Source: an uncultured Clostridium sp. (GTDB lineage Bacteria; Bacillota; Clostridia; Lachnospirales; Lachnospiraceae). From it: a stretch of DNA of 35,349 bases. The notes under the pieces are model-generated. The model had not been told where the DNA came from and made no database searches. It worked only from the letters and a program-made list of their open reading frames with translations. Numbering within the stretch: the stretch's first letter is position 1; each line of letters starts with the position of its first letter. The position numbers and the translations under genes are program-made. Of the stretch, positions 15,913-24,163 are shown piece by piece. The stretch spans positions 1 to 35,349 of the forward strand of contig URFM01000038.1 of NCBI GenBank assembly GCA_900547035.1, read 5' to 3'.

Positions 15913-15941
15913 ATTATAATTGTTTTCAGAAAGAGTCTCCA
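15913..15941 (-). promoter_or_regulatory. Promoter candidate for the PTS-nag operon
   Basis: On the minus strand a perfect TATAAT (15913-15918) is preceded at 17 nt by TGGAGA (15936-15941), a poor -35. A strong -10 with a weak -35 fits an activator-dependent promoter, in line with the PTS-type regulator encoded next door. Confidence 0.5.
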
Positions 15942-15979
15942 TTCAATTCTGTGCATGATGTAATTTCATTTTTTTATTT

Positions 15980-15999
15980 TTGCATTTTAGTTCGTGCAA
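15980..15999. promoter_or_regulatory. Candidate operator: inverted repeat TTGCA-N10-TGCAA
   Basis: TTGCA (15980-15984) and TGCAA (15995-15999) are inverted with 10 nt between them, inside an AT-rich stretch, about 40 nt upstream of the -35 of the PTS operon promoter. This is where an activator would bind. The half sites are short, so chance is possible. Confidence 0.35.
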
Positions 16000-16011
16000 T
16001 TTTTGCCTTTT

Positions 16012-18018
16012 TTATATTTTCCGCCTCACAATATCCGTCAATATGTCCAACACATTCTCCTCCTTTGAAAAACAGTCCTCTTCTTCCAGCCCGCCGGGCA
16101 AAAGTCTGAGTCCCTGTTCCATAAATTTTAAGAGCCTGGGGGCAGCCGCAAAATCCATGGAAGCAAATACCGCCTGACGAATCTGCGTTTCCTGCCAGGA
16201 CAAAGGCTTTTTCAACATATATAGTTCTAAAATCTGTTTTCCTGTAAAATCGACAGGCGCCAGGATATAGAGGATTTGCCCCGCCCGATGAATATAGGCG
16301 CTCTTCTCATTCTGCCCCAGCAGCTCATTCAGCTTCGTTTTTGCCTCATAATCCTTGCCCCATTGAAACGCGAGAAGCTGGAAAAAACTTTCCAGGCCAA
16401 ATCCCGAAAAGTTCCGGTGGATCCGCAGCACATCCCATTTTTTTTCATAGGCTGCCTCCTCCAGATCATATCCCCAAAGCAGGACTCTTCCATAAATCTC
16501 CCGGATATCCTTCTCCTCCACCGCCTGGCTCACCTTTATGTAAGGCCACTCGTAATTGTAGGCGTAGGCATGGAAGCTTCCGATCACGCAGTCGTAGGCC
16601 TCTCTGGGGAATTTTCTGGCTTCATACAGGGTTACCACATCCATCTTTTCCAGCCACCAGGTCCCCATCCGTCTTCGGATTTCATCTGCAATCAGACGTC
16701 CGCTGGCCTTTCCGTTTCTGCCGCAGACCAGCAAACGTCTGGAACGGTATTGGTAGGGAACCGATTGAATCATCCCGAAAAATCGAACGGCCATTAACTG
16801 TACATTATAGGCGTTTGGATGGACACCACAGTATTTCCCTATGATGGAAGCCGCGCAGTCTGCAAAGGTCATAGACAGGGGCGAGGCGTTTATCTCGTTG
16901 TCCTGTATGGAACTTCCGATCATCTGGCAGCCGCAGAAGCCAAAATGATTCTGAATCAAAATCCGCGTCAATTCCGGCAAAAGAAGTTCCTCTAAATCCA
17001 CCTCCATCTGATCAAAGGGAATCTTCCACTGTTCCTCCAATTCCCGGCGGATTTCCGTCAAACATTCCAAAGCGGCGCTAAAGACGGCCGGAAACCGCTC
17101 CCTGATCGGTCCTTTTTCCCAGTCCCTGTCTGCCCACAAAAGAATCAGCCGGCCAATCCCCCGGATTTCCTCTTCATCCAGCTTATAGCCCTCAAATTTC
17201 TCCAAACCAACGGCCAGCTGGCGCGCCAGGTCATATTCAGGCCCCCGGGACAATTCTTCTTTCAGTCCATCTGCTTCGTTTTCCGGCTCAAACTCCAATT
17301 TGCCTCGTCGGTTTCGCAGCAAAAGGAAGTAATCCACCAGGCGGTTAATATAGATATCCAAAAATTCGCACCTGGAGCCGCGGATCAGGCCCAATGCCAT
17401 TCTGCGGATTTCCTCCTGATCTCCCCTGTCTGCCACTGTTTTTTCATAGGCTTCATTCCGGAAAGGAAATACCCTGGTTTTATAGTGGTTTTCATAAAGT
17501 TCCAGCATGCACAGCCGCAGGTTAAATTCCTTTCCTGTCAGGCGCACCCCTCTGCCAGGGCGGGAGATTAAAGATAGCTGAAAGGAAGAAAAAAAGCCCC
17601 GAACCTCCGCCATCTCTTTTTTCAGGGCGCTGTCTGACATAAACAGCTCCTGAGCCAGATCTTCCAGCCGAATATAGCCTTCCCGGTCAGCGCCTGTTCC
17701 CAAAATAATTGCCCTGGCCACATCATAGTTCTGCTTTCCCCTTCTCTTTTTTTCTACATTGTTGAATAAAATTTCCAGTCTTCTCTTGTAGGCTTCAAAG
17801 AGGGCCGCATCTGTCACCTGGAGGCGGTAGCCTTTTCCCCTGACCGACTGAATCTGACATCCCTTCTGACAGGCGAAGGTTTTCAGCTCCTCCATGCTGC
17901 TTTTCACCGTTCTCTCGCTGGTCTGCAAAAGCCCTGCCAGCTCGCCGGCTTTTACGAAGCCTGAGCTTCCGATAATCGCGTAAAACAGCTTCAGAATTCT
18001 TGTGTTTTCCTCTGTCAT
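16012..18018 (-). CDS. PTS-controlled transcriptional regulator (BglG/MtlR type, DNA-binding form)
   Basis: The 668-residue product (start at ATG 18018, MTEENTRILK; the frame extends 25 codons further without a ribosome binding site) carries two N-terminal helix-turn-helix segments (about 15-65, with LLQTSERTVKSSMEEL, and about 110-165, with LAQELFMSDSALKKEM). Then come PRD-like helical regions (about 165-415), an EIIB-like domain with RRLLVCGRNG and Cys 432, and a C-terminal EIIA-like domain (about 520-650). This layout belongs to activators whose activity is set by PTS phosphorylation. It lies just upstream of, and in line with, the PTS-nag operon, 140 nt away, and is the likely regulator of it. 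The sequence is divergent, so the PRD histidines are not assigned. Confidence 0.8.
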   Translation of the reverse strand: MTEENTRILKLFYAIIGSSGFVKAGELAGLLQTSERTVKSSMEELKTFACQKGCQIQSVRGKGYRLQVTDAALFEAYKRRLEILFNNVEKKRRGKQNYDVARAIILGTGADREGYIRLEDLAQELFMSDSALKKEMAEVRGFFSSFQLSLISRPGRGVRLTGKEFNLRLCMLELYENHYKTRVFPFRNEAYEKTVADRGDQEEIRRMALGLIRGSRCEFLDIYINRLVDYFLLLRNRRGKLEFEPENEADGLKEELSRGPEYDLARQLAVGLEKFEGYKLDEEEIRGIGRLILLWADRDWEKGPIRERFPAVFSAALECLTEIRRELEEQWKIPFDQMEVDLEELLLPELTRILIQNHFGFCGCQMIGSSIQDNEINASPLSMTFADCAASIIGKYCGVHPNAYNVQLMAVRFFGMIQSVPYQYRSRRLLVCGRNGKASGRLIADEIRRRMGTWWLEKMDVVTLYEARKFPREAYDCVIGSFHAYAYNYEWPYIKVSQAVEEKDIREIYGRVLLWGYDLEEAAYEKKWDVLRIHRNFSGFGLESFFQLLAFQWGKDYEAKTKLNELLGQNEKSAYIHRAGQILYILAPVDFTGKQILELYMLKKPLSWQETQIRQAVFASMDFAAAPRLLKFMEQGLRLLPGGLEEEDCFSKEENVLDILTDIVRRKI

Positions 18019-18121
18019 TGTTTTATTCCCTTCTTTTGCAAAAAGAGCCAATGCGATCCCGGGTCTTTGCCCTCTGTCCGCACCAGCTCCCACTGACCGC
18101 TTATCTTCTATATCCTTCTCC

Positions 18122-18589
18122 TTACTTTTCCCTGAACTCCCGGACCATCTGCCCCGCCAGAATCATCAGAGCTCCCAGGAAAATGAAGAAATCTCCCAGA
18201 TTAAATACCACCTTCTTCAGGACCTTCCACCGGATGGAAAAATAGTCCACCACATATCCTCTCACCATCCGGTCCCAGGTATTGCTGACAGCTCCCCCCA
18301 GCGCCACCGCCAGGCCCAGCTTTTCCGCCAGGCCCTCACGCCTTCCGGACAGAGCCGCCAGAGCTCCTGCCAGCGCGGAGGTCATCATCAGCGGAATGGT
18401 CTGCACCAGCTGGGGCCTATTTTTCATAACCCCGAAAGGAAATCCGGCATTGTGGTTTTTATGCAGCCGAATCCATCCTTTGGCACAGGGCAGATCCCTG
18501 GGAAGAGTCTGGTCCTCCTGATCCTCTATATTCTGCTTAATGCCCTGGTCCAGGCCTGCAAGGGCCAGCACAATCCATGTATATTTCAT
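18122..18589 (-). CDS. lspA: Signal peptidase II (LspA family, divergent)
   Basis: LspA is the membrane aspartyl protease that removes signal peptides from prolipoproteins. The 155-residue product has four hydrophobic segments (about 4-14, 62-80, 92-104, 128-148) and the family motifs NAGFPFG (47-53), NTWDR (103-107), GYVVDYF with Asp 115, and FNLGDFFIF with Asp 133; the last two would be the catalytic pair. It lacks a clear family-typical N-terminal helix run and could be a second copy in the genome. The ATG at 18589 is used, with AAGGAAGG upstream; a TTG one codon earlier is in frame. Confidence 0.85.
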   Translation of the reverse strand: MKYTWIVLALAGLDQGIKQNIEDQEDQTLPRDLPCAKGWIRLHKNHNAGFPFGVMKNRPQLVQTIPLMMTSALAGALAALSGRREGLAEKLGLAVALGGAVSNTWDRMVRGYVVDYFSIRWKVLKKVVFNLGDFFIFLGALMILAGQMVREFREK

Positions 18590-18614
18590 CAAAACCGCCT
18601 TCCTTTCCCTGTCT

Positions 18615-18662
18615 TTTTACAGCTCAGGAGATCCGGTGTGAAAAGCTCCGTCCTGAACTATT
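18615..18662. repeat. GTTCAGGAC-family copy in the lspA leader
   Basis: The right arm (CTCCGTCCTGAACTATTT, 18646-18663) is the family arm in reverse orientation with two or three changes. The left part (TTTACAGCTCAGGAGATCCGG) lines up with the copy at 6686-6727. It occupies most of the lspA 5' leader and its right arm starts about at the predicted transcription start. Confidence 0.6.
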
Positions 18663-18665
18663 TCC

Positions 18666-18694
18666 ATTGTACTATGAGCCTTCTTTTTCGTCCA
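18666..18694 (-). promoter_or_regulatory. Sigma-A-type promoter candidate for lspA
   Basis: On the minus strand TGGACG (18689-18694) and TACAAT (18666-18671) are 17 nt apart. Transcription would start near 18659, at the edge of the repeat arm. Confidence 0.5.
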
Positions 18695-18769
18695 GCAAAA
18701 TATATGATGCGCATGGGGCGCTTCCCGCCCGCATATACTTAGGTAAAATGCCCATCTGGAGACAGCCCT

Positions 18770-20524
18770 ATGGCTTTTTGTCCTTTTAATCCGGCCTCCC
18801 AGGAATACGCCGATTTTCTCTACTATTACACTGACCAGAGCCAGCCTCTGGACAACGCCCCCGAGGGCGCTCTCTGCCTCCAGTATATCTCCTCCTACTT
18901 CGCCGTGGTCCATGTGCCTTTAAAAAGCAGTCTCCCCCTATCCCTCGAAAAGTATTCCTACTACAGCATTCCCAAGCTGTTTACCCTCCTTGATACCTCC
19001 AGTATGGAAGAGTCTGGCATCCAGCAGGTATTAAATACGCCTACCCTGGCAAATGGCGGCCGGGGTACCATAATCGGAATCGCAGACACAGGAATCGACT
19101 ACACCAATCCCCTGTTTCGCAACCCTGACGGCACCACCCGCCTACTCTCGATCTGGGATCAAACCCTGCCGGAAGATTCCGGACAGCTTCCTCCCGGCGT
19201 GTCTGATCTCTACCCGGGCAGCGGAGCAGCCTATGGCACAGAATTTAAAGAGGAGGATATCAACGCCGCCCTGGAATCACAAGATCCTTATACGCTGGTC
19301 CCCTCCCGGGACGAAAACGGCCACGGAACCTTTTTGGCCGGCATCGCGGCAGGCGGTTTTTCCAGCAACGGGGAATTTAACGGGGCTGCCCCCAACTGCC
19401 GTCTGGTCGTAGTGAAACTGAAGCCGGCCAAGTCCTATCTTCGGGATTTCTTTCTGATTCGCCCGGAGGCGGCGGCTTACCAGGAAAATGACATTATGAT
19501 GGCAATAAAATATCTCTATGTCGCCGCCATGAGCCGTGGTATGCCTCTTGTAATCCTTCTGGGACTTGGCACCAACAATGGAAGCCACGAAGGCCAGTCT
19601 CCTTTAAGCTTTCAGCTTCAAAGCATTACCCGCTTTCCCGGAATCATCTCCGTAATTGCGGCAGGCAACGAAACCGGCTTGGGCCATCATTACCAGGGAG
19701 AGCTTTCCCCCGAAATTCCCTATGAGGATGTGGAAATATATGTAGGCTCCCAGGAAATGGACAGAGGATTTTCTATGGAAATGTGGAGCGCCGGAGCGGA
19801 TACCTTTTCCGTTGGAATCCTCTCCCCCGGCGGAGAGATGGTAGAACGGATTCATCCCTCCGGAGGCGCCCAGGTTACCATCTCCTTCAAGCTGATCAAT
19901 ACTCAGGTTATCGTCTATGACCAGCTTCTGGAATCCGGTTCCGGCCGTCAGCTGATTTTCTTCCGGTTTCTCAACCCTGCCGAAGGCATCTGGCGCATCC
20001 GGGTCTTTCCTTCTTTCAGCCTTACAGGAGAATATAATTTGTGGCTTCCGGCAGAGAGCTTTATCTCCCCTGAAACCCGTTTTCTCCGCCCCGCCCCCTA
20101 CTCCACCATCACGGTTCCCGGAAACTCTGCCGCCGCCCTCACCATCGGCGCCTACAACCATTTAAACGACAGCATCTACATCCACTCCAGCCGGGGCTTT
20201 ACCATCAACAACCATGTAAAGCCGGATCTGGCGGCTCCCGGGGTCAATGTATACGGTCCTGCCCTGAGCCGGACGCCGTCTTCCTCCCCTCTTGTCATGA
20301 CCCGCAGGAGCGGAACCTCCGTGGCAGCGGCACATGCCGCAGGAGCGGCCGCATCCATTTTAAGCTGGGGACTTGTGGAGGGCAATGACCCCGGCATGAC
20401 CCAGACAGCCCTTCGGTCCTATCTGATCCGTGGAGCCAGACGCAGTCCTGCCTTTACCTATCCCAACCGGGAATGGGGGTATGGAATTTTGGATTTATAC
20501 CAAACCTTTCGCTCAATTTCCTGA
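18770..20524 (+). CDS. S8 subtilisin-like protease, Csp (germination protease) type
   Basis: The 584-residue protein has a prodomain-like N-terminus (about 1-95) with no signal peptide, then a subtilase domain with an intact triad: Asp 106 in GIADTGID, His 185 in NGHGTFLAG, and Ser 517 in SGTSVAAAHA. A long insert between the His and Ser parts (about 305-445) fits the jelly-roll insert of CspA/B/C proteases, which act in bile-salt-triggered spore germination in Clostridioides difficile and relatives. It is a single gene, with no cspC or sleC next to it; Lachnospiraceae often carry several such genes. The ATG has GGAGA 8 nt upstream. A purely metabolic role is equally possible. Confidence 0.87.
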   Translation: MAFCPFNPASQEYADFLYYYTDQSQPLDNAPEGALCLQYISSYFAVVHVPLKSSLPLSLEKYSYYSIPKLFTLLDTSSMEESGIQQVLNTPTLANGGRGTIIGIADTGIDYTNPLFRNPDGTTRLLSIWDQTLPEDSGQLPPGVSDLYPGSGAAYGTEFKEEDINAALESQDPYTLVPSRDENGHGTFLAGIAAGGFSSNGEFNGAAPNCRLVVVKLKPAKSYLRDFFLIRPEAAAYQENDIMMAIKYLYVAAMSRGMPLVILLGLGTNNGSHEGQSPLSFQLQSITRFPGIISVIAAGNETGLGHHYQGELSPEIPYEDVEIYVGSQEMDRGFSMEMWSAGADTFSVGILSPGGEMVERIHPSGGAQVTISFKLINTQVIVYDQLLESGSGRQLIFFRFLNPAEGIWRIRVFPSFSLTGEYNLWLPAESFISPETRFLRPAPYSTITVPGNSAAALTIGAYNHLNDSIYIHSSRGFTINNHVKPDLAAPGVNVYGPALSRTPSSSPLVMTRRSGTSVAAAHAAGAAASILSWGLVEGNDPGMTQTALRSYLIRGARRSPAFTYPNREWGYGILDLYQTFRSIS

Positions 20525-20578
20525 AGCTGATTGAAAAAAAGCTGGTTAGCGCTGTTTTGGCTCTGGCAGCGGCAAAGA

Positions 20579-20646
20579 AAAAGCATATCTGCTCCGGTTC
20601 AGGCCTCCCTCATCCGAGGCTCTTCCGACTGGGCAGATACGCTTTT
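20579..20646. terminator. Bidirectional terminator between the subtilase and clpX
   Basis: AAAAGCATATCTGC (20579-20592) pairs with GCAGATACGCTTTT (20633-20646) with one wobble, and an inner aggcctc/gaggct stem lies between. Read on minus the hairpin is followed by TTTTTCTTT; on plus the end is CTTTTC. The two genes converge on it. Confidence 0.75.
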
Positions 20647-20691
20647 CACATCCCCATATTCAGTTATACGACGGCTTCTGCGTCCCCGGTT

Positions 20692-22098
20692 CTATCCCCG
20701 CATCTGAATCAGAGGGCCGCCGTTTTTCTCCAGGTAAGGCCGGGTTACTACCACGGAACCGATATTGGGATCCTTGGGAATCTCATACATAATGTCCAGC
20801 ATGAGCTCCTCCATCACCGCCCGCAGCGCTCTGGCGCCAGTACCCCGCTTCAGGGCCTCCGCAGCAATCCACTCCAGGGCGTCATCCTCAAATACCAGCT
20901 TCACCTCATCCATAGCCAGCAGCTTCTCGTACTGACGGACAATGGCGTTTTTCGGTTCTTTCAAAATCCGGACCAGCATCTCCTGGTCCACCCCCTGAAG
21001 GGTTACTGTTACCGGAAGGCGTCCCAAGAATTCCGGAATCATTCCAAAAGCCCTCAAATCTTCTCCCGTCACCTGGCTCAAAATATTTGGATCCTGGTCG
21101 TAGGTATCCTTTAACACGGCCCCGAATCCCATGGTGGTCTTTCTGGACAGCCGCTCTTTGATGATTCCTTCCAAATCCGGAAAGGCTCCGCCGCAAATAA
21201 AAAGTATGTCGTCCGTATTCACCGAGGCGGTAGGGGTCATGGCGTTTTTCTGGTTGGAGCCGATAGGGACCTCCACCACGCTCCCCTCCAGCAGCTTTAA
21301 CAGTTCCTGCTGGACAGACTCTCCGCTTACATCTCTGGTAGTCGTCTGCTTCTTCTTGGCAATCTTGTCAATCTCATCAATGAAAATGATGCCCTTCTCG
21401 GCTCGCTTTACATCATTATCCGCCGCCGCCAGAAGCTTGGACACCACGCTCTCAATATCGTCTCCGATGTATCCCGCCTCCGTCAGGGAGGTAGCATCGG
21501 CAATAGCAAGAGGCACATCCAGCAGCTTGGCCAAAGTCTTTACCAGATAGGTCTTACCGCTGCCGGTCGGACCGATCATCAGAATGTTGGACTTCTGAAT
21601 TACCACTCCATCCGCATCCTCCTGGTCTCCGCCCAAAAAAGCCCTCTTGTAATGATTATAAACTGCCACGCAGATGGCCTTTTTTGCTTTTTCCTGGCCA
21701 ATTACATACTCGTCCAGCTTCGCTTTGATCTGATGCGGGGCCGGAATATCCTTCATGGTAAGAACCGGCTTTTCCTGACGTTTTCTGGTCTTCTGCTTTT
21801 TCGTCCCCTCCTGGGCCTGTCCGGGCATAGTCCCTGAGTCCATCCGGAACAGGGGCATCGCAGGAAAACGGGAAAGGTCGATATTGCTTCTGCTGATGGT
21901 ATCAAATGCCTTCTGCATGCAGTCGTGGCACATATACATTCCGCCCGGCATATCCAGCATAGGCCCTGCCTTGCTTTCCGGACGGCGGCAGATATAACAA
22001 ATTCTTTCCCGGTGCGCTTTCTCTTCCTGCTGTTCTTCCAGGTCTTCTCCGTTGATCTCCTCCTGCAGCTCATCCTGCAGCTTATCCTGATCTTCCAA
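20692..22098 (-). CDS. ClpX-like AAA+ unfoldase, divergent zinc-finger paralogue
   Basis: ClpX recognises and unfolds proteins and feeds them to ClpP. From a TTG start at 22098 (GAGGAG at 8 nt) the product is 468 residues, longer than the usual 410-435. It has an acidic N-terminal extension, the zinc site (CYIC and CHDC, Cys 34, 37, 57, 60), a basic linker, Walker A GPTGSGKT at 176-183, pore loop EAGYIGDDIES, Walker B IIFIDEID at 237-244, an IGF-loop equivalent MGFG, and PEFLGRLPV. The loop has Met in place of Ile, yet ClpP docking may persist. There is no clpP nearby; the gene follows an LCP gene by 78 nt, unlike the canonical tig-clpP-clpX. A TTG start at 22167 is also possible. It is probably a second ClpX. 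Confidence 0.86.
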   Translation of the reverse strand: MEDQDKLQDELQEEINGEDLEEQQEEKAHRERICYICRRPESKAGPMLDMPGGMYMCHDCMQKAFDTISRSNIDLSRFPAMPLFRMDSGTMPGQAQEGTKKQKTRKRQEKPVLTMKDIPAPHQIKAKLDEYVIGQEKAKKAICVAVYNHYKRAFLGGDQEDADGVVIQKSNILMIGPTGSGKTYLVKTLAKLLDVPLAIADATSLTEAGYIGDDIESVVSKLLAAADNDVKRAEKGIIFIDEIDKIAKKKQTTTRDVSGESVQQELLKLLEGSVVEVPIGSNQKNAMTPTASVNTDDILFICGGAFPDLEGIIKERLSRKTTMGFGAVLKDTYDQDPNILSQVTGEDLRAFGMIPEFLGRLPVTVTLQGVDQEMLVRILKEPKNAIVRQYEKLLAMDEVKLVFEDDALEWIAAEALKRGTGARALRAVMEELMLDIMYEIPKDPNIGSVVVTRPYLEKNGGPLIQMRG

Positions 22099-22176
22099 GT
22101 ACTTATCTCCTCTCTTTTCCAAAAAGCGGCAGCGGCCAAGTCGCGCCGTTGCCGCCTTAAAACACAAGGTCTCCTT

Positions 22177-24117
22177 CTATGGAGTTAAAATCACAGAGCC
22201 AGGTCCCCCGGACGTATTGTCCTGAACGGTCTCCGGGCGAGTCACCGGCGTCACTGCCGACGATGTGGTAGGATTCTCCGGACTCTGAGCCGCCGTGGAT
22301 GCCGCCGACGATGTAGTCGGCGCCGTGGTGGCTACTCCCGGCCCTGTCAGAGAATCATCCGACCGGGTAGTGGCGTCCGTGGGGTGAGCCACCGTTCCCT
22401 GCCCCGAACTTCCCGACTGGGTGGGCGCCGGCCTGGTATACTCGTAACCCGGTCCATATCCTTCCGGCGGGTCTATATAGTTTCCATCCTCATCCGTTTC
22501 CAGCTCCAGACCATCCAGATACTCTCCGTCAATCCAGTCGTCTCCAATGCCCGGATACAGGCCTGTGGTCTCCTCCGTTCCCGTAGTTTCCTCTGAAACC
22601 GTGGTCTCCTCTTCCTCCGTGGCCGCTGCGGTGGTAGGACTGGGGATATATCCGCCGTCGGTACCTACGCTGCTGATGGGTGCCGCCTCTTTGTACTTGC
22701 CGCTGTCCGATGAAATCTTGGCGCTGATCTGCTTCACCTTATCGCTGGGCTCATAGTTCTCCTCTCCGAAGAGGAACTCATGAAGCAGCTTTACGTTGCT
22801 TTCCAGGGTGGCAGGAATCACGCAGGCTCCCTTTCTTCCCATATTTGCGTCCTCCCTGGCAGTGGGGAAGCCGGTGGTTTCACTGATATGATACTTGGTC
22901 AGATTCATAGCAGCGGGAAGCAGGTCATCATAGCTGATATTAGTTTCAATTCCCTTCAGCACTGTTTCCATTACATTGTTAATTGTAGCAAAATCTGATT
23001 TTTTAAGCTTTTCAAAGGCTTGTCCAATAACTTCTCTCTGCCGCTCGGTTCTGGCAAAGTCCGTGTCCATATTTCTCAGACGGGCGTACGCCACCGCCTG
23101 GATACCGTCCAGATGGTTTTCCCCCGCATGAGTCAGCTGAGTGGAGCCAATTCCGGTAGCCTTTACCGTCTCGGTGATGTAGGCGTTAATGTAGTAGAAT
23201 TCCGCTTTGCTTAGGTTTACATCCACTCCGCCCAGAATGTTAATGGCCTGAGCTACGGTCTTCCAGTTAAAGGTTCCGTAGTCGTCAATCTGCAGATCCA
23301 GGTTCCGGTTCAGAGCGCTGATTGCCTGTTCCGCCCCTCCAAGGAAATAAGCCTGGTTAATCTTATTATAGGAATTACCCTCGTCAATATTTAAATAGCT
23401 GTCCCGGTAAACGCTGACCAGCTTGATTTCGCCGGTGTCCATATTGACGTTGGCGATAATAATTACATCCGAGTTGGTCTGGCTGGCTACGTTATCTCCC
23501 CGGCTGTCCACGCCAAAAAGTGCTACCGTCCAATACCCCTGCATCGTTTCAAGCTTTTCATGGGACAGGTTTGGGTTCGTCATATCTTCCATATTAAAGC
23601 CTGTGTTCCGTCCAATGAGGTTCATCTTCTGAACTACATAACGGCAGGAGAAGATCAGACAGAGGGCCAGAAATTCCGCCGCCACCAGCGTAATGATGAT
23701 TCTGCGCAGACGCTTTTGGGCTTTTTTCTGAGGCTCTTCCTCTTTCTTTCCCTTTCGTCCTCCTACTTTAGGCCCCGGCTTTCCGGAAGAAGAGCCGCTT
23801 CCTCCTCTGGGAGCATCCAGATCAATCCATCCCTCCCTGGAAGAGGTTTTTTCCTTTCCCGCCGCAGCGCTCCCCGCTCCCAGGCGGCGAGAAGTCCCCC
23901 GCGAAATTTTGGTGCGGCCATCTTCGCTCTCCTCCATATGGGAAGCTCTGGCCCCCTGATAATGTGAGGTAAAGCGCGCTGACCGCTGAGAGGAATTTTC
24001 AGAGGCCATACTTCCGGACGCTCCGCCGAAAGATTCCGGTGCCCCTTTCTTCCGGCTTCTTCCCCGGTTTCTCCTATCAAATTCCAATTCATTGTCTCTT
24101 TCAAATTCTCGATTCAT
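22177..24117 (-). CDS. LytR-CpsA-Psr family wall glycopolymer transferase
   Basis: LCP proteins transfer lipid-linked glycopolymers to peptidoglycan outside the membrane. The 646-residue product has a long charged cytoplasmic N-terminus (1-137), one membrane helix (about 139-160), the LCP domain (about 195-365) with ALFGVDSR, TNSDVIIIANVN, KLVSVYRDSYLNI, NQAYFLGG and DTDFARTERQR, a spacer domain, and a Thr/Ser/Pro-rich low-complexity tail (about 485-646) that may lie in the wall. It follows the priming transferase gene by 46 nt and belongs with it in one operon, so its substrate is probably the polysaccharide made by the cluster at 25.8-35.2 kb. Its stop is 78 nt before clpX. Confidence 0.93.
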   Translation of the reverse strand: MNREFERDNELEFDRRNRGRSRKKGAPESFGGASGSMASENSSQRSARFTSHYQGARASHMEESEDGRTKISRGTSRRLGAGSAAAGKEKTSSREGWIDLDAPRGGSGSSSGKPGPKVGGRKGKKEEEPQKKAQKRLRRIIITLVAAEFLALCLIFSCRYVVQKMNLIGRNTGFNMEDMTNPNLSHEKLETMQGYWTVALFGVDSRGDNVASQTNSDVIIIANVNMDTGEIKLVSVYRDSYLNIDEGNSYNKINQAYFLGGAEQAISALNRNLDLQIDDYGTFNWKTVAQAINILGGVDVNLSKAEFYYINAYITETVKATGIGSTQLTHAGENHLDGIQAVAYARLRNMDTDFARTERQREVIGQAFEKLKKSDFATINNVMETVLKGIETNISYDDLLPAAMNLTKYHISETTGFPTAREDANMGRKGACVIPATLESNVKLLHEFLFGEENYEPSDKVKQISAKISSDSGKYKEAAPISSVGTDGGYIPSPTTAAATEEEETTVSEETTGTEETTGLYPGIGDDWIDGEYLDGLELETDEDGNYIDPPEGYGPGYEYTRPAPTQSGSSGQGTVAHPTDATTRSDDSLTGPGVATTAPTTSSAASTAAQSPENPTTSSAVTPVTRPETVQDNTSGGPGSVILTP

Positions 24118-24163
24118 GTGTCCGTCCTCATTTCAGCCTTAAACTTCCGAAACGTCAAAGCCT

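Noticed and set aside
16001..16015. Sigma-54 promoter upstream of the PTS operon
   Set aside because: GGCAAAAATTGC has only 8 nt between GG and GC where sigma-54 needs 10, and the regulator lacks a visible AAA+ sigma-54 activation domain.
22099..22167. Upstream TTG start for clpX (MCFKAATARL extension)
   Set aside because: Its ribosome binding site (AAGGAG) would be only about 3 nt from the start, whereas the TTG at 22098 has GAGGAG at 8 nt and leads straight into the acidic N-terminus. Not fully excluded.
22219..22227. GTCCTGAAC inside the LCP gene as a member of the intergenic repeat family
   Set aside because: Only nine bases match the core and the flanks differ; it lies in coding sequence and one such match in a window of this size is not surprising.
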